Of a DNA stretch of 64,000 nucleotides, positions 15,913 to 25,954 are shown piece after piece; the first letter of the stretch is position 1, and each line of letters begins with the position of its first letter. The stretch covers positions 124,001 through 188,000 of the forward strand of contig JACQWR010000018.1 in the NCBI GenBank assembly GCA_016209105.1, written 5' to 3'. Below the pieces are notes generated by a model. That model saw nothing but the letters and a program-made list of their open reading frames with translations. It searched no databases and was not told where the DNA came from. Position numbers and translations under genes: made by a program. This DNA is from Deltaproteobacteria bacterium (GTDB lineage: Bacteria; Desulfobacterota; Syntrophia; Syntrophales; JACQWR01).

Positions 15913-17718
15913 TCAGGCATACTTCACGTTCGTATCCGTCTTGCCCTCTCTTCTCACCATCGGGAGAATCACCTCGAATGTCGTCCCCTCGCCCTGACGG
16001 CTCAGGACGCGTATTTCTCCCCCATGACCACGGATAATTTCGTGGGCAAGAGGAAGCCCCAAACCAAGACCTTTTTCCTTCGTGGTATATTCGGGATTAA
16101 AAATCCGCTCCACCTCTTCCGCCGTCATGCCGCATCCGGTATCGGCTATTTTGATACTGATGCTGTCCCGGTTTTTGCGCTCCGCGGAAATGACGATGAC
16201 GCCTTCCCCGATGATTGATTCCATGGCATTTTTCACAAGGTTCAATAGCGCCTGTTGAAGCTTATCCATGTCCATAGGAATGGTTGCCGGCGCTAAAGGC
16301 CAGCTTGTTTCGATTTTTATTCCCTTCGTTACCGCTTCTTCCCTGATGAGATTTACGATTTTCTGAAGGACCTCCGTAACAGGGTAATCGTGAAATTCCA
16401 GACGGCGGCTCTTGGAAAAGGTCAGAAATTCTTCAATAATCCCGTTCAAACGCCGTATTTCATCCCGGATGACTCCCGTGAGCACCTGGAAATCTTCTAC
16501 CTTCTCCCGATCAGGAGGGGTGTATTCTCTGATCAGCCTCTGGCTCGCCATGCTGATGGCGTTCAGGGGATTGCGTATCTCGTGTCCCACGCCGGCCGCC
16601 AACTGTCCCAGCGCAGAGAGGCGCTCCGCTTTTTCAAGCTGACGCTCCATTTCCACAATGCCCGCCAGATGTCTGTTCTGATCGTGATACAACAGCCACA
16701 AACTCAAAAGAACGATCACCACAATGAAAACGGTAAAAACAAATATGTTGCGTCTGTTTTCCTTCAGGATTCGGTCGGTGCTCTCCCGTTCCAGACCGAT
16801 CTGCACGATTCCCCTCACCTTGCCGTCCAGATAAAGGGGGGCCCCCATGTCGAGAATATTCCTGTCCTGGAACACCACTTTCCGGCTCACAATTTTTTTT
16901 CTGCCTGCGGTAATTTCGGAAACATCCATGTTTCCTTTCTTCAACGACGGCGGCACCAGCCCGGTCTCGCCGAGCGATATACCGCGAAGGTCCGTAACCC
17001 TTATATAGAGCAACCCTTGCCCCTGACCCTGACCGATCTGGTCAATAGCCTTTCCCACGAGCACCTTCATGCTCCAGTAGCGCGCTCCTTCCGGATCCAG
17101 AGCAATCACGACCACGCCGCTTCCCTCTTTGGGGCGGAGAACGAACAATCCCCCTATCTTTTTCATTCTCGCCAGTTCGGCCAGGGTACCGATGGTAATG
17201 TTGCCTCGAGGGGGGCGAATCGCAACGCCGGCAAAAAGATCGGGAGACAATTTCCGACTTTGAAAAACGGCCTCTCCCCCTTTATCAAATACGGCAACCA
17301 CCCACAGTCTCTGCTCGTCGGCAAATTTTTCCAAAAACGCATTGTCGAGCTTTTTTGCCTTCCACCGGTTATCAATCTCCTGCGCCTGATTTGCAAATGC
17401 CTCCGCCACGAGCCCCTTGGGGGCAAAACTTTCATGGGGAGAAGGTCTAAAAGAAGGACCGCCCGCCCGGCTCTGAACCTGACGCTCATTATCCAGATTT
17501 TCCTGCGAGAGTCGCTGGACAACCCCGATAATGCCAAGCCCCTGATTCTCCATGAAGTCCAGAAGGTTTTTTTCGTTTCTGCGCAGATCTACAATGCCCA
17601 TGATGAGAATAAGTCCGATAACAACGGCAGACACGACGGCAACAGCCAGCGGCTGCAAAAAAGAGCGCCGATACCGTGGGGAATGGTGCTGCCAGATAAC
17701 CTTCTCTTCCTGGTTCAT
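15913..17718 (-). CDS. Membrane sensor histidine kinase
   Basis: A 601-residue kinase with a membrane helix at about 22-42, an extracytoplasmic sensor region of about 280 residues, a second helix at 325-343, a HisKA domain with H379 in GVGHEIRNPLN, and a HATPase domain (LLNLVKNAMES, DTGCGM, KGLGLGLPLA). It is the likely partner of the NtrC-type regulator 82 bases downstream on the same strand. The family resembles ZraS/AtoS-type kinases. The signal is unknown; the sensor region shows no metal-binding or heme motif. Confidence 0.94.
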   Translation of the reverse strand: MNQEEKVIWQHHSPRYRRSFLQPLAVAVVSAVVIGLILIMGIVDLRRNEKNLLDFMENQGLGIIGVVQRLSQENLDNERQVQSRAGGPSFRPSPHESFAPKGLVAEAFANQAQEIDNRWKAKKLDNAFLEKFADEQRLWVVAVFDKGGEAVFQSRKLSPDLFAGVAIRPPRGNITIGTLAELARMKKIGGLFVLRPKEGSGVVVIALDPEGARYWSMKVLVGKAIDQIGQGQGQGLLYIRVTDLRGISLGETGLVPPSLKKGNMDVSEITAGRKKIVSRKVVFQDRNILDMGAPLYLDGKVRGIVQIGLERESTDRILKENRRNIFVFTVFIVVIVLLSLWLLYHDQNRHLAGIVEMERQLEKAERLSALGQLAAGVGHEIRNPLNAISMASQRLIREYTPPDREKVEDFQVLTGVIRDEIRRLNGIIEEFLTFSKSRRLEFHDYPVTEVLQKIVNLIREEAVTKGIKIETSWPLAPATIPMDMDKLQQALLNLVKNAMESIIGEGVIVISAERKNRDSISIKIADTGCGMTAEEVERIFNPEYTTKEKGLGLGLPLAHEIIRGHGGEIRVLSRQGEGTTFEVILPMVRREGKTDTNVKYA

Positions 17719-18178
17719 GAACGGGCTACCCCTTTAATGAAATTGGCGGTTTCCCGAAAAGCCAACCGCTATAAAAAATCTTTAGCTCTCTTTACGTAAA
17801 CTGCGAATAATCTTGAAGCTCTCCTTGAGCGAACCGCAGAAAATGCACTTGCCACCGGATTCGACAATTATGTCGAATCACGAACAAAAGGATTTAAATA
17901 TATAACTCGATATTTTTATTATGCTATTTCCCATGACACTATTTCCCCGGCGACAATTATTGCCGTTCCCGTCCTACAAAAGCGGACCCGTTTCCGACGC
18001 CTCTTGTCCAGAAAACCAGTAATCATGCGGCGTTAACGCCTCGCACCCATAAATGGCATGCCTTATGCTTCTACCCAAGGCAAAGGGAATCATCGGTTGA
18101 ATAGAACGGGCACGATTCAGCCGGTAGAAATAAAACCCAAATTGAGAAGGCTTTAAAACCTTCACTCCTCCTGAAGCC
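17719..18178. other. Gap with an unassigned 63-codon frame
   Basis: A minus-strand frame (17974-18165, GTG start) would encode a basic, aromatic-rich peptide beginning MKVLKPSQFGFYFYRLNRAR. The AGGAGG before it sits only one base from the start, too close for normal initiation. It directly follows the hairpin at the end of rarA. It could be a decayed mobile-element piece or a structured RNA; I do not recognise it. The part nearest 17720-17960 is AT-rich and probably carries the kinase promoter. Confidence 0.35.
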
Positions 18179-18202
18179 GGGGAGGTCAGTAATGACCTCC
18201 CC
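18179..18202. terminator. Strong hairpin at the end of rarA
   Basis: Ten-base arms GGGGAGGTCA (18179-18188) and TGACCTCCCC (18193-18202) close a four-base loop. The T-run (18207-18213) lies on the plus-strand side, so as an intrinsic terminator it would stop plus-strand transcripts. On the minus strand it contains the rarA stop codon and supplies the last rarA codons (GGGGHY). Confidence 0.5.
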
Positions 18203-19604
18203 CTCCTTTTTTTATCTTCCCCTCAGCTGAAGATTCCCCGGTTGCACCCGTATCTATCCGGTTACCCCTCTTGTCCTTTTTCCGGCTTGCCCGTATCCTT
18301 CTCCACTCCCCGATCCTCTCACGGATAATCTTTTCATACCCCCTGTCCGTCGGCACATAGAAGGAAGGCGCCTTTCCCTGAAGCTCGTCGGGGAGATATT
18401 CCTGCGGGGCGTAGGCATTTTCATAATCATGGGCATACCGGTACCCTTCTCCATAGCCAAGCCCCTTCATCAAGGCGGTCGGCGCATTTCTTATATGCAG
18501 GGGCACCGGCAGAGCGCCGGTCTTACCGATTGTTTCCTTGACCCTACCGTACCCGACGTACAGAGCGTTGCTTTTCGAGGCCGTGGCAAGATAAACGGCG
18601 GCCTGGGCCAGGGCAAGCTCGCCTTCGGGAAGGCCGATGAACTGAAAGGCCTGCATGGCGGAGACGGCAACGGTGAGTGCCCGCGGATCAGCATTTCCCA
18701 CGTCTTCAGAGGCGAACCTCACCATGCGGCGGGCAATATACAGCGGATCCTCCCCGGCCATGAGCATGCGCCCCAGCCAGTAGAGGGCGGCATCGGCATC
18801 GCTTCCCCGTAAGCTCTTGTGGAAGGCGGAGATCAGATTGTAGTGTTCCTCACCATCCTTGTCATAGAGAAGCGCCTTTTTCTGGAGCGCAGCCTCCACG
18901 GCGGTAACGGTGATCTTGCGCTCTCCGCCGGCGGTATCCAGAAGGGAAGCCGCCGCTTCCAAGCTGTTCAACGCGGCGCGCGCATCACCGTCGGCGGACC
19001 AGGCGATATGTTTCAGGGCATCCGGGTCTATTTCCAGGGAAAGAGCGCCCAAGCCCCGTTCCTTATCGCCGAGCGCGCGCTCCAGGATGAGGGAAAGCTC
19101 TTCCTCAAAAAATGGTTTCAGGACTATGACCCGTGTCCGCGACAGAAGCGGGGCGATGACTTGAAAGGAGGGATTTTCCGTCGTGGCCCCGATCAGCGTG
19201 ATAAGGCCGCTTTCTACGTGGGGCAAAAAAGCATCTTGCTGGGCTTTGTTGAACCGATGAATTTCGTCAACAAAGAGAATCGTCTTTCTCCCATGCTGAC
19301 GCCGTTGAACGTTGGCCTCCTCCACGACTGTTCGGATTTCTTTCACACCGGAAAGGACGGCCGAAAAGCTCGTAAAATAAGACTTCGTCTCATCAGCCAT
19401 GAGACGCGCCAAGGTTGTCTTGCCTGAACCCGGCGGCCCCCAGAAAATGACGGAGAAAATCCGATCTTCGGCAATGGCACGGTACAGCAAACTGTTCTTC
19501 CCGATCAGCTCGGACTGTCCCACATATTCATCGAGGGTGCGCGGCCTCATCCGGTCCGCCAGAGGCCGGTGTTCCTGGTTCAGGTTCATGTCAAAAAGAT
19601 CCAT
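18186..19604 (-). CDS. rarA: Replication-associated recombination protein RarA (MgsA)
   Basis: A AAA+ ATPase that acts at stalled replication forks. Walker A is [15 protein letters not shown] near residues 56-70 and Walker B region [14 protein letters not shown] near 111-125. The C-terminal half has the family features [20 protein letters not shown] and [11 protein letters not shown]. The length (472) is slightly above the usual 440 because of a low-complexity tail ending in KKGGGGHY, which is encoded by the hairpin at the gene end. The start [21 protein letters not shown] is typical. Confidence 0.95.
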   Translation of the reverse strand: MDLFDMNLNQEHRPLADRMRPRTLDEYVGQSELIGKNSLLYRAIAEDRIFSVIFWGPPGSGKTTLARLMADETKSYFTSFSAVLSGVKEIRTVVEEANVQRRQHGRKTILFVDEIHRFNKAQQDAFLPHVESGLITLIGATTENPSFQVIAPLLSRTRVIVLKPFFEEELSLILERALGDKERGLGALSLEIDPDALKHIAWSADGDARAALNSLEAAASLLDTAGGERKITVTAVEAALQKKALLYDKDGEEHYNLISAFHKSLRGSDADAALYWLGRMLMAGEDPLYIARRMVRFASEDVGNADPRALTVAVSAMQAFQFIGLPEGELALAQAAVYLATASKSNALYVGYGRVKETIGKTGALPVPLHIRNAPTALMKGLGYGEGYRYAHDYENAYAPQEYLPDELQGKAPSFYVPTDRGYEKIIRERIGEWRRIRASRKKDKRGNRIDTGATGESSAEGKIKKGGGGHY

Positions 19605-19702
19605 CCCCCATTCCTCTCTGGGCCGCTTTCCCGATCAGGGTTCGATCAAAAAAATTCGTCGCGGACGGCTTCGCAACCCCGATAAACGGGGCTCCGGAGT
19701 CG

Positions 19703-21064
19703 TCAAGGCTTGGGATGACCGTCTATCGCCTTCAACGCCCGCTTGATCTCTTCATCGGGAAGCTCGTAGGGAATCAACTTACCGGACAGATAGTCGTCGT
19801 AGGAGGCAAGATCCACCAGACCGTGACCGCTCCAGTTGAAGAGGATGACCTTTTCCCGGCCCTCTTCTTTTGCCCGTTTCGCCTCATCCATGACGGCCGC
19901 AAGAACGTGACCCGTTTCCGGCGCCGGGATAAACCCTTCCGTGCGCGCCCATTTCACGCCCGCATCAAAGGTCTCCATCTGGTTATAGGCCCTCGCTTCA
20001 ATCAATTCCTCCTTCACGAGATGGCTGATGATGGGCGCCATGCCGTGGTACCTCAAGCCCCCGGCATGGATTGGAGCCGGCACATAATCATGCCCCAGGG
20101 TGTGCATGGGCAGAAGGGGGGTCATCTTGGCAAGGTCGCCGAAATCGTACGCAAAGGGCCCCTTGGTCAGCGTCGGACAGGACGACGGCTCCGCCCCCAC
20201 AATGCTGATTTTCTTCCCATGGATCTTGTCCCGTACAAAGGGGAGCGCTATTCCCCCGAAGTTGCTGCCGCCGCCGGCGCAACCCATGACCACGTCGGGA
20301 TAGACGCCGATCTTCTCCAACTGTTTCTGCGCTTCCAGGCCGATGATGGTCTGATACATGAGCACGTGGTTCAGAACGCTGCCGAGCGAATACCGCGAAT
20401 CCTTGTTCGTGACGGCATCCTCAACGGCCTCGCTGATGGCAATGCCCAGGCTGCCCGGCGAATCGGGATGCTCGGCAAGCACACGGCGTCCCGCCTCGGT
20501 CCGGTTGCTGGGGCTGGGGATGCATTCGGCTCCCCAAGTTCTCATCATGATCCGGCGGTACGGTTTCTGTTCATAACTTACCCTGACCATGAATACCCGG
20601 CACTCCAGCTCGAACATCTGGCAGGCCATGGCGAGGGCGCTTCCCCACTGTCCGGCGCCGGTCTCGGTTGAAAGCCGCTTTATGCCGAACGCCTTGTTGT
20701 AATAGGCCTGAGGAATGGCGGCATTGGGTTTATGGGAACCGGCAGGGCTAACTCCTTCGTGCTTGTAGTATATCTTCACCGGGGCATCGAGCAGTTTCTC
20801 GAAATTCCGCGCCCGGCATAGGGGAGATGGACGCCACAGGAGGTACTTTTCCAGAACCGGTTCGGGGATATCTATCCAGCGCTCCCTGCTCACTTCCTGT
20901 TCGATAATATTCATGGGAAAGATAGGGGCAAGATCATCGGGACCAACCGGTTTGCCCGTGGCAGGATGGAGGGGCGGCTTCATGGGCCTCGGCAAATCGG
21001 CCTGGATGTTGTACCATTGTCTGGGTATCTCCTGATCGTTCAGGACTACTTTAAACTGTTCCAT
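19703..21064 (-). CDS. TrpB2-type tryptophan synthase beta-like protein
   Basis: A PLP enzyme of the TrpB2 subfamily, which makes tryptophan from indole and serine and often acts without TrpA. The PLP lysine is K112 in [21 protein letters not shown] follows, and the phosphate loop is [10 protein letters not shown]. The insertions and 453-residue length are TrpB2 features. The frame is open to a TTG at 21088, but ATG 21064 behind TGAGGT is preferred. It lies outside the trp operon, between rarA and a GpsA-like gene. It may salvage indole. Confidence 0.92.
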   Translation of the reverse strand: MEQFKVVLNDQEIPRQWYNIQADLPRPMKPPLHPATGKPVGPDDLAPIFPMNIIEQEVSRERWIDIPEPVLEKYLLWRPSPLCRARNFEKLLDAPVKIYYKHEGVSPAGSHKPNAAIPQAYYNKAFGIKRLSTETGAGQWGSALAMACQMFELECRVFMVRVSYEQKPYRRIMMRTWGAECIPSPSNRTEAGRRVLAEHPDSPGSLGIAISEAVEDAVTNKDSRYSLGSVLNHVLMYQTIIGLEAQKQLEKIGVYPDVVMGCAGGGSNFGGIALPFVRDKIHGKKISIVGAEPSSCPTLTKGPFAYDFGDLAKMTPLLPMHTLGHDYVPAPIHAGGLRYHGMAPIISHLVKEELIEARAYNQMETFDAGVKWARTEGFIPAPETGHVLAAVMDEAKRAKEEGREKVILFNWSGHGLVDLASYDDYLSGKLIPYELPDEEIKRALKAIDGHPKP

Positions 21065-21236
21065 ATCGCATACCTCATTTTTACCCAAAAATCCATGCAG
21101 CTTCGAAGCCCATGGTCACCTTAAGCGCTCCTTAAGTACACCGCAAAGACTGTTCGATCCTTAAGGAACAATACCGTTAAACAGGCACTCGCCACGCGGC
21201 ATGTCACGGGTAACGCGCCCGCTGCCGGATAAACCG

Positions 21237-22436
21237 TCACATATCCGACAGTATCCCTTTGTTTCTCCGGTACCACATATTCGGCACTAAATTGTACAGA
21301 AGCCGAGACAGGGGACCGATATATTCCTTTGTCCTTCTATCAAACTGGCAGGCCTGGATGACCTGTTCTCTGATCTCCTTCTTATTTACCCCCTCGTTGA
21401 ATATTCGGTAGGCGCAATTGAAGAGAGGACTGTACATGTTCTTTTTCTCCAGGTACCGGTGGACGTTTCGAATGGTATTCGGCCCTTCCGGCGTGCCGTC
21501 TATCTGTGCCAGCACCTTGATATTTGTTTCGATGGGGTTGCCGCTGAACGATTCATAAAACAGCTTCCCATAGCGATAATTTTTGCTTGCCTCGGACGAT
21601 ATGGTTACATACATGTCTCCGACGCCCGCCTGACTGTGAAAGGCCTGGAAACTACCCCCCAGCAGCTTTGACAGCGACCGTATCTCCACGCCGGACCGGG
21701 CAAATATGGTGCCGGGGATGGAATCGCCCATCTTCAGAGAGTCCGTCAGCCCCTTGATGTTTGCCACGATGTTCTTTAGAGAGCCGCAGGCTTCTATTCC
21801 GATGGTGTCGAAGTTATAATAGGAATACAGCTCCCTGCGGTTGAACTTGATGAGCTCCTCCCGTATTATCGCCGCTACGCGCTTTTTTCCGGCCACGGTT
21901 ACGCATACTGGATTTCCGAGGGCGATATCAACATCAAAGAACGGCCCTCCGATACAGACCACTTCATACTTATGCTTCAGGTTAAAGAGGTGGTTATTGA
22001 TCAACTGGGACGGCGTGATCAGTTCTCTCGTAATCTCATCGGAGGTGAGCCCTTTGATGGGAGAAATGAGGCAGGTGTCGCTGACCTTCTTTTCCAAGAG
22101 CGGCTTAAGATAGTTGAGAAAATCGGGGAGCCCGGGCATGGTAATGGAAAGGATGATGAAATCGTTGTCCTCCACCACCCGCTCCAGGTCGTTGGTGGCA
22201 AACACCCGTGATGACAGACGGGGGACGTTGTCAATTCCCCCCTGTATCCTGGCAAGGTCACGGGTCAAGTGCTTCGGATTCAGGTGATCCTTGTTGATGG
22301 CCTTGCATATCTCGCCGTCATAATAATACAGGGTTACCCTTTTATTGTCCCTGCCGAACTTGTATGCAAAGGATGTCCCCAGTCTCCCGGGCCCGATAAT
22401 CGCTATTCTACTTGTATCCAGATTATTTATCAGCAT
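21237..22436 (-). CDS. GpsA-like NAD(P)-dependent glycerol-3-phosphate dehydrogenase
   Basis: A 399-residue Rossmann protein beginning IAIIGPGRLGTSFA. The later blocks parallel GpsA: GGPFFDVDIALGNP for the usual SGPSFAxE, GSLKNIVANIKGLTDSL, and GVGDMYVTISSEASKNYRYG for GDLxxTxxSxxSRNxxxG. The sequence is well diverged and longer than housekeeping GpsA (about 330), so a different substrate is possible. The gap of about 170 bases to trpB2 shows no clear signal. Confidence 0.75.
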   Translation of the reverse strand: MLINNLDTSRIAIIGPGRLGTSFAYKFGRDNKRVTLYYYDGEICKAINKDHLNPKHLTRDLARIQGGIDNVPRLSSRVFATNDLERVVEDNDFIILSITMPGLPDFLNYLKPLLEKKVSDTCLISPIKGLTSDEITRELITPSQLINNHLFNLKHKYEVVCIGGPFFDVDIALGNPVCVTVAGKKRVAAIIREELIKFNRRELYSYYNFDTIGIEACGSLKNIVANIKGLTDSLKMGDSIPGTIFARSGVEIRSLSKLLGGSFQAFHSQAGVGDMYVTISSEASKNYRYGKLFYESFSGNPIETNIKVLAQIDGTPEGPNTIRNVHRYLEKKNMYSPLFNCAYRIFNEGVNKKEIREQVIQACQFDRRTKEYIGPLSRLLYNLVPNMWYRRNKGILSDM

Positions 22437-23006
22437 GCCAAATATAAAAAGAGGGGCAGAGCGTGTCGTGGCAAAACGCTCGTTCCCTTTCCTTTCCGAC
22501 CCTGATTGATCCCCGCGTTAAGGGCCCCGGTAAATTTACCAGTTGTTACCTGCTGCTTACGGGGATACATCCGGGACTATGCGATTTAATCATGGGATTA
22601 TAGGTACAAAAACACGTTACTGTCAAACAATAATAAACATGCCGGAAAACCTTTTCGGCATGAGTGAAGTTCCCCACCCTTGAGGTCTGTGCTTCCCGGT
22701 CAATATTTCCCTTGACACGCCATACGCTTTTTCTTAGACTCCCGATCACGAAGAAAATATTTCTCACCACCATACAAATCAAACAAATATATTAGTCAAA
22801 CACTTGTAAAAAGTACCTTGTTCCTCCGGAGAAACAAAAGCACTGGTCATTCTCAGGCACGCCCGCGGCGCACCGTCTGAGATGAGACCGCGGCATCGCC
22901 TTCAGAAGAGAATTTTTGCGTATTTTACCCGTGGTATTTTCTTGCCGGCAGGCCCCGCCCGCAGGCGAGGGGAGTATATCCATTTCTTCAAAAGGGGGAA
23001 AACACG
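22437..23006. other. Divergent intergenic region with an inverted repeat
   Basis: About 570 bases separate the GpsA-like gene and the exported oxidoreductase operon. An imperfect long inverted repeat (GGTCATTCTCAG at 22845-22856 and CTGAGATGAGACC at 22877-22889) lies about 120 bases before the operon start and could fold in its leader. The gene start at 23007 follows AAAGGGGGAAAA. I looked for a molybdenum-cofactor riboswitch and could not support one. Confidence 0.4.
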
Positions 23007-23657
23007 ATGAGCGAAAAAGAACAGGAACCTCGTGAAGACGAAAACAAGGAGAAGCAAAGCAGGATGAATGTTTCCCGCCGGGGCTTTTTGAAAGGCGTGG
23101 GTACGGGCGCCGTCTCCGTGGCCCTCACCGGCGTGCCCCTTGTTCTGCCGCCGGATGCGGCGGACGCGGCGGAGGCACTGGCCGCAGGGGTAAAGGAGTC
23201 CACCGTCCGCCTCAACGTCAACGGCGCGGCGTACCGGGTGAAGGTCAAATCTCACTGGACGCTCCTGGAGGTGCTGCGAAGAGAGATGGCGCTGACGGGG
23301 TCGAAGAAAATCTGCGACCGGGGAAGTTGCGGCGCCTGCACCGTGCTCATGGACGGCAAGCCCATCTACGCCTGTTCCCGCCTGGCCATCGAAATGGACG
23401 GCAAGACGATCACCACCATCGAAGGTCTGGCCGACGGAGAAACGCCCCATCCCATCCAGTCGGCCTTCATGCAGAACGACGGCTTTCAGTGCGGGTTCTG
23501 CACCTCGGGGTTCATCATGTCCACCAAAGGACTCCTGGACAAGAATCCCCGGCCAAACAGCGACGAAATAAAGGAAGCGCTCTCGGGCAATATCTGCCGG
23601 TGCTCCGCCTACAGGAAGATCCTGGCCTCGGCCAAGGCCGCAACCCAGAAGGGATAA
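23007..23657 (+). CDS. Periplasmic aldehyde oxidoreductase, [2Fe-2S] subunit (PaoA-like)
   Basis: A 216-residue small subunit of a xanthine-oxidase-family enzyme. A twin-arginine signal (SRRGFLKG near 24-31, then a hydrophobic stretch) predicts folded export to the periplasm. The plant-type cluster ligands are in CDRGSCGACTV, and the second cluster in CGFCTSGF...CRC. It passes electrons between the molybdenum site and FAD. It is the first gene of a three-gene operon ordered FeS-Mo-FAD. It resembles E. coli PaoA (YagT). Confidence 0.92.
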   Translation: MSEKEQEPREDENKEKQSRMNVSRRGFLKGVGTGAVSVALTGVPLVLPPDAADAAEALAAGVKESTVRLNVNGAAYRVKVKSHWTLLEVLRREMALTGSKKICDRGSCGACTVLMDGKPIYACSRLAIEMDGKTITTIEGLADGETPHPIQSAFMQNDGFQCGFCTSGFIMSTKGLLDKNPRPNSDEIKEALSGNICRCSAYRKILASAKAATQKG

Positions 23658-23669
23658 AGGAGGTTTTCT

Positions 23670-25883
23670 ATGAGTCAGCAATTGAAAATCGTCGGAAAAC
23701 GTCTTCCCAAGGTTGATGCCTGGGAACGAGTGAGTGGAAATGCGCAGTACGCCTCGGATATCTTTCTTCCCGGCATGCTCTATGCGAGGATCCTCCGGAG
23801 TCCTCATCCCCATGCGAAAGTAAAGTCCATTGACGTGGAGAAGGCGAAGGCCCTGCCCGGCGTCAAGGCAATCATCACCTTTAAAGATGCTCCCCCCTAC
23901 CGTTGGCATCAAGATATGCCCCTCTTGACGGACACCAGCCGGTATGAAGGTGACAACATCGCGGTAGTCGCGGCAAAGGATGATGATACGGCCCGGGAAG
24001 CCATTGATCTGATCAAGGTAGAGTACGAAGTCCTCCCCTTTGTCCTCGATCCGGAAGAGGCCATGAAACCGTCAGCCGTCAAGATCCACCCAAAGGGCAA
24101 TATCATCGGCGGCAAGCCCTTTGTCCTGAAGCGCGGCGATATGGAAAAAGGTTTTCAAGAAGCAGACATCGTCTATGAACACAATTACCGCACGTCTCTT
24201 CTTCAGCACGTGACCTCCGAGCCCAAGGCCTGCGTCGCCCACTGGGAAGGAGGCAAGCTGACGATCTGGGACTCAACCGCTTTCACCTTTGGGGTCCAGA
24301 CAGGATTGGCCAAGGCCCTGAAGATACCGATGAGCAAGGTGCGTGTCATCTGCAATTTCATGGGAGGAAGTTTCGGAGATAAATCGACGGCCGAAAGATA
24401 CAATATCCTGGCCTCATTGCTCGCGAAAAAAACAGGCCTGCCCGTAAAAATGGAGTACGACCGGGATGAAAACTTTCTCACCTCCCACCACCGCTATCCC
24501 ACGGTCTGGACGTTGAAATACGGCGTGAAAAAAGACGGCACCCTTACGGCCATCTACGCCAGGATGATCGCCGATCTGGGAGGTTATGGCCACTTCTCCG
24601 GCGCCCTGGAATGCTCGGGAACGATGAAATCCGTCTATCGCTGCCCCAATCTACATTTCGAGGGATACAACGTCTACACGAATAAACCGGAAGGCGGGCA
24701 TATGCGCTGTGTGGGACATCCCCAGGCGCAGTTCCCCCAGGAAGCGCATATGGACGCCATTGCGGAGAAACTGGGGATGGACCCGGTGGATTTTCGGCTG
24801 AAGAACTACGCCCGCAAGGAGGACGGAGACCAGGATACCAAACTTCCTTATGCGAGCATCGGCCTGGAGGAATGCCTCAAGCAGGGCGCGGAGGCCTTTG
24901 GCTGGAAGACGCGATGGCAGAAGCCCGGATCAAGTTCCGGCCCCATCAAGAGGGGCCTGGGGATGGCCATTCATGCCTGCCGTCACGGCGCCATGACCGT
25001 GCCCAGTTCCGGTATGGTGCGGGTCAATTCAGACGGGACGGTAAATGTTCTGACGGGCACCTCTGATATCGGCGGCGGGCAGAAAGGACAGCTGGCCATT
25101 ATCGTTGCCGAAGAACTGGGGGTCCCCTTGGAGACTGTGTTTGTTACCAATGCCGATACCGACGTGACCACAGACACCGGAGGAAGTTCCGGGAGCCGTC
25201 AGACGATGACGGGAGGGACGGGGGCCAGGCTGGCGGCTGTAGACGCCAAAAAGCAGATCCTGGCAATCGCCGCCGCGGAACTGAAAACCGAGAAAGAAAA
25301 ACTTGAAATTCGCAATGGGAGCGTCTACCCCATCGGGTCCGACAAGGGTACGCCCCTCAACGTGATCCTGCAAAAGGCGCCGGCCACGATCGTCGGCCGT
25401 GGCATCGGCAGGCTCCCCAAGGGAGTCGTCATGTTTACCTTCGCCGCCCACTTCATCGAAGTGGAAGTGGATACGCGCAGCGGCAAGGTGCGGGTCGTCA
25501 AACTGGTGGCCGCCCACGATGTGGGCAGGGCCATCAACCTGATGGCTTTGGAAAACCAGATCGAAGGAGGGGCAATCCAGGGCATGGGCTACGGCCTCCT
25601 GGAAGACCAGATCCTGGATGCAGGCACCGGGATCTGCCTCAATCCCAATATGGTTGATTACAAACTGTTCACCATCAAGGACGTTCCGGAGATCCAATCC
25701 ATTGTGGTGGAATCGATTGATCCTTATGGACCCTTCGGCGCCAAGGGGGTGGGAGAACCGCCCTACAGCGTCCCGGCGCCGGCCATCGCCAATGCCGTCT
25801 ATAATGCCATCGGCGTGCGCTTCGACAGGATTCCCATCAACAACCGCATGGTGCTGGAAGGACTGAAGGGCGCGAAGGCCTGA
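23670..25883 (+). CDS. Periplasmic aldehyde oxidoreductase, molybdenum subunit (PaoC-like)
   Basis: A 737-residue catalytic subunit of the xanthine-oxidase family that binds molybdopterin cofactor. It has the N-terminal hammerhead domain (VSGNAQYASD), GGSFGDKS for the cofactor region, RCVGHPQAQF, DIGGGQKGQ, and the active-site glutamate in GAKGVGEPPY near the C-terminus. It has no signal peptide of its own, so it is probably exported with the Tat-bearing small subunit. Aromatic aldehydes are the known substrates of PaoABC; the substrate here is unproven. Confidence 0.92.
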   Translation: MSQQLKIVGKRLPKVDAWERVSGNAQYASDIFLPGMLYARILRSPHPHAKVKSIDVEKAKALPGVKAIITFKDAPPYRWHQDMPLLTDTSRYEGDNIAVVAAKDDDTAREAIDLIKVEYEVLPFVLDPEEAMKPSAVKIHPKGNIIGGKPFVLKRGDMEKGFQEADIVYEHNYRTSLLQHVTSEPKACVAHWEGGKLTIWDSTAFTFGVQTGLAKALKIPMSKVRVICNFMGGSFGDKSTAERYNILASLLAKKTGLPVKMEYDRDENFLTSHHRYPTVWTLKYGVKKDGTLTAIYARMIADLGGYGHFSGALECSGTMKSVYRCPNLHFEGYNVYTNKPEGGHMRCVGHPQAQFPQEAHMDAIAEKLGMDPVDFRLKNYARKEDGDQDTKLPYASIGLEECLKQGAEAFGWKTRWQKPGSSSGPIKRGLGMAIHACRHGAMTVPSSGMVRVNSDGTVNVLTGTSDIGGGQKGQLAIIVAEELGVPLETVFVTNADTDVTTDTGGSSGSRQTMTGGTGARLAAVDAKKQILAIAAAELKTEKEKLEIRNGSVYPIGSDKGTPLNVILQKAPATIVGRGIGRLPKGVVMFTFAAHFIEVEVDTRSGKVRVVKLVAAHDVGRAINLMALENQIEGGAIQGMGYGLLEDQILDAGTGICLNPNMVDYKLFTIKDVPEIQSIVVESIDPYGPFGAKGVGEPPYSVPAPAIANAVYNAIGVRFDRIPINNRMVLEGLKGAKA

Positions 25884-25954
25884 TCCCCTCCCCTTCCCCA
25901 CGCGGAAAAGGGATAAAGGATGCGGAACGATTCTTACAGAAGGAAGGAGCGACC

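Noticed and set aside
16390-17799. 469-codon plus-strand open frame
   Set aside because: Antisense to the histidine kinase, whose motifs and domain order are unambiguous.
22437-23006. Molybdenum-cofactor riboswitch before the PaoA-like gene
   Set aside because: An inverted repeat exists, but I could not match the conserved segments of the Moco RNA. A covariance-model search would decide.
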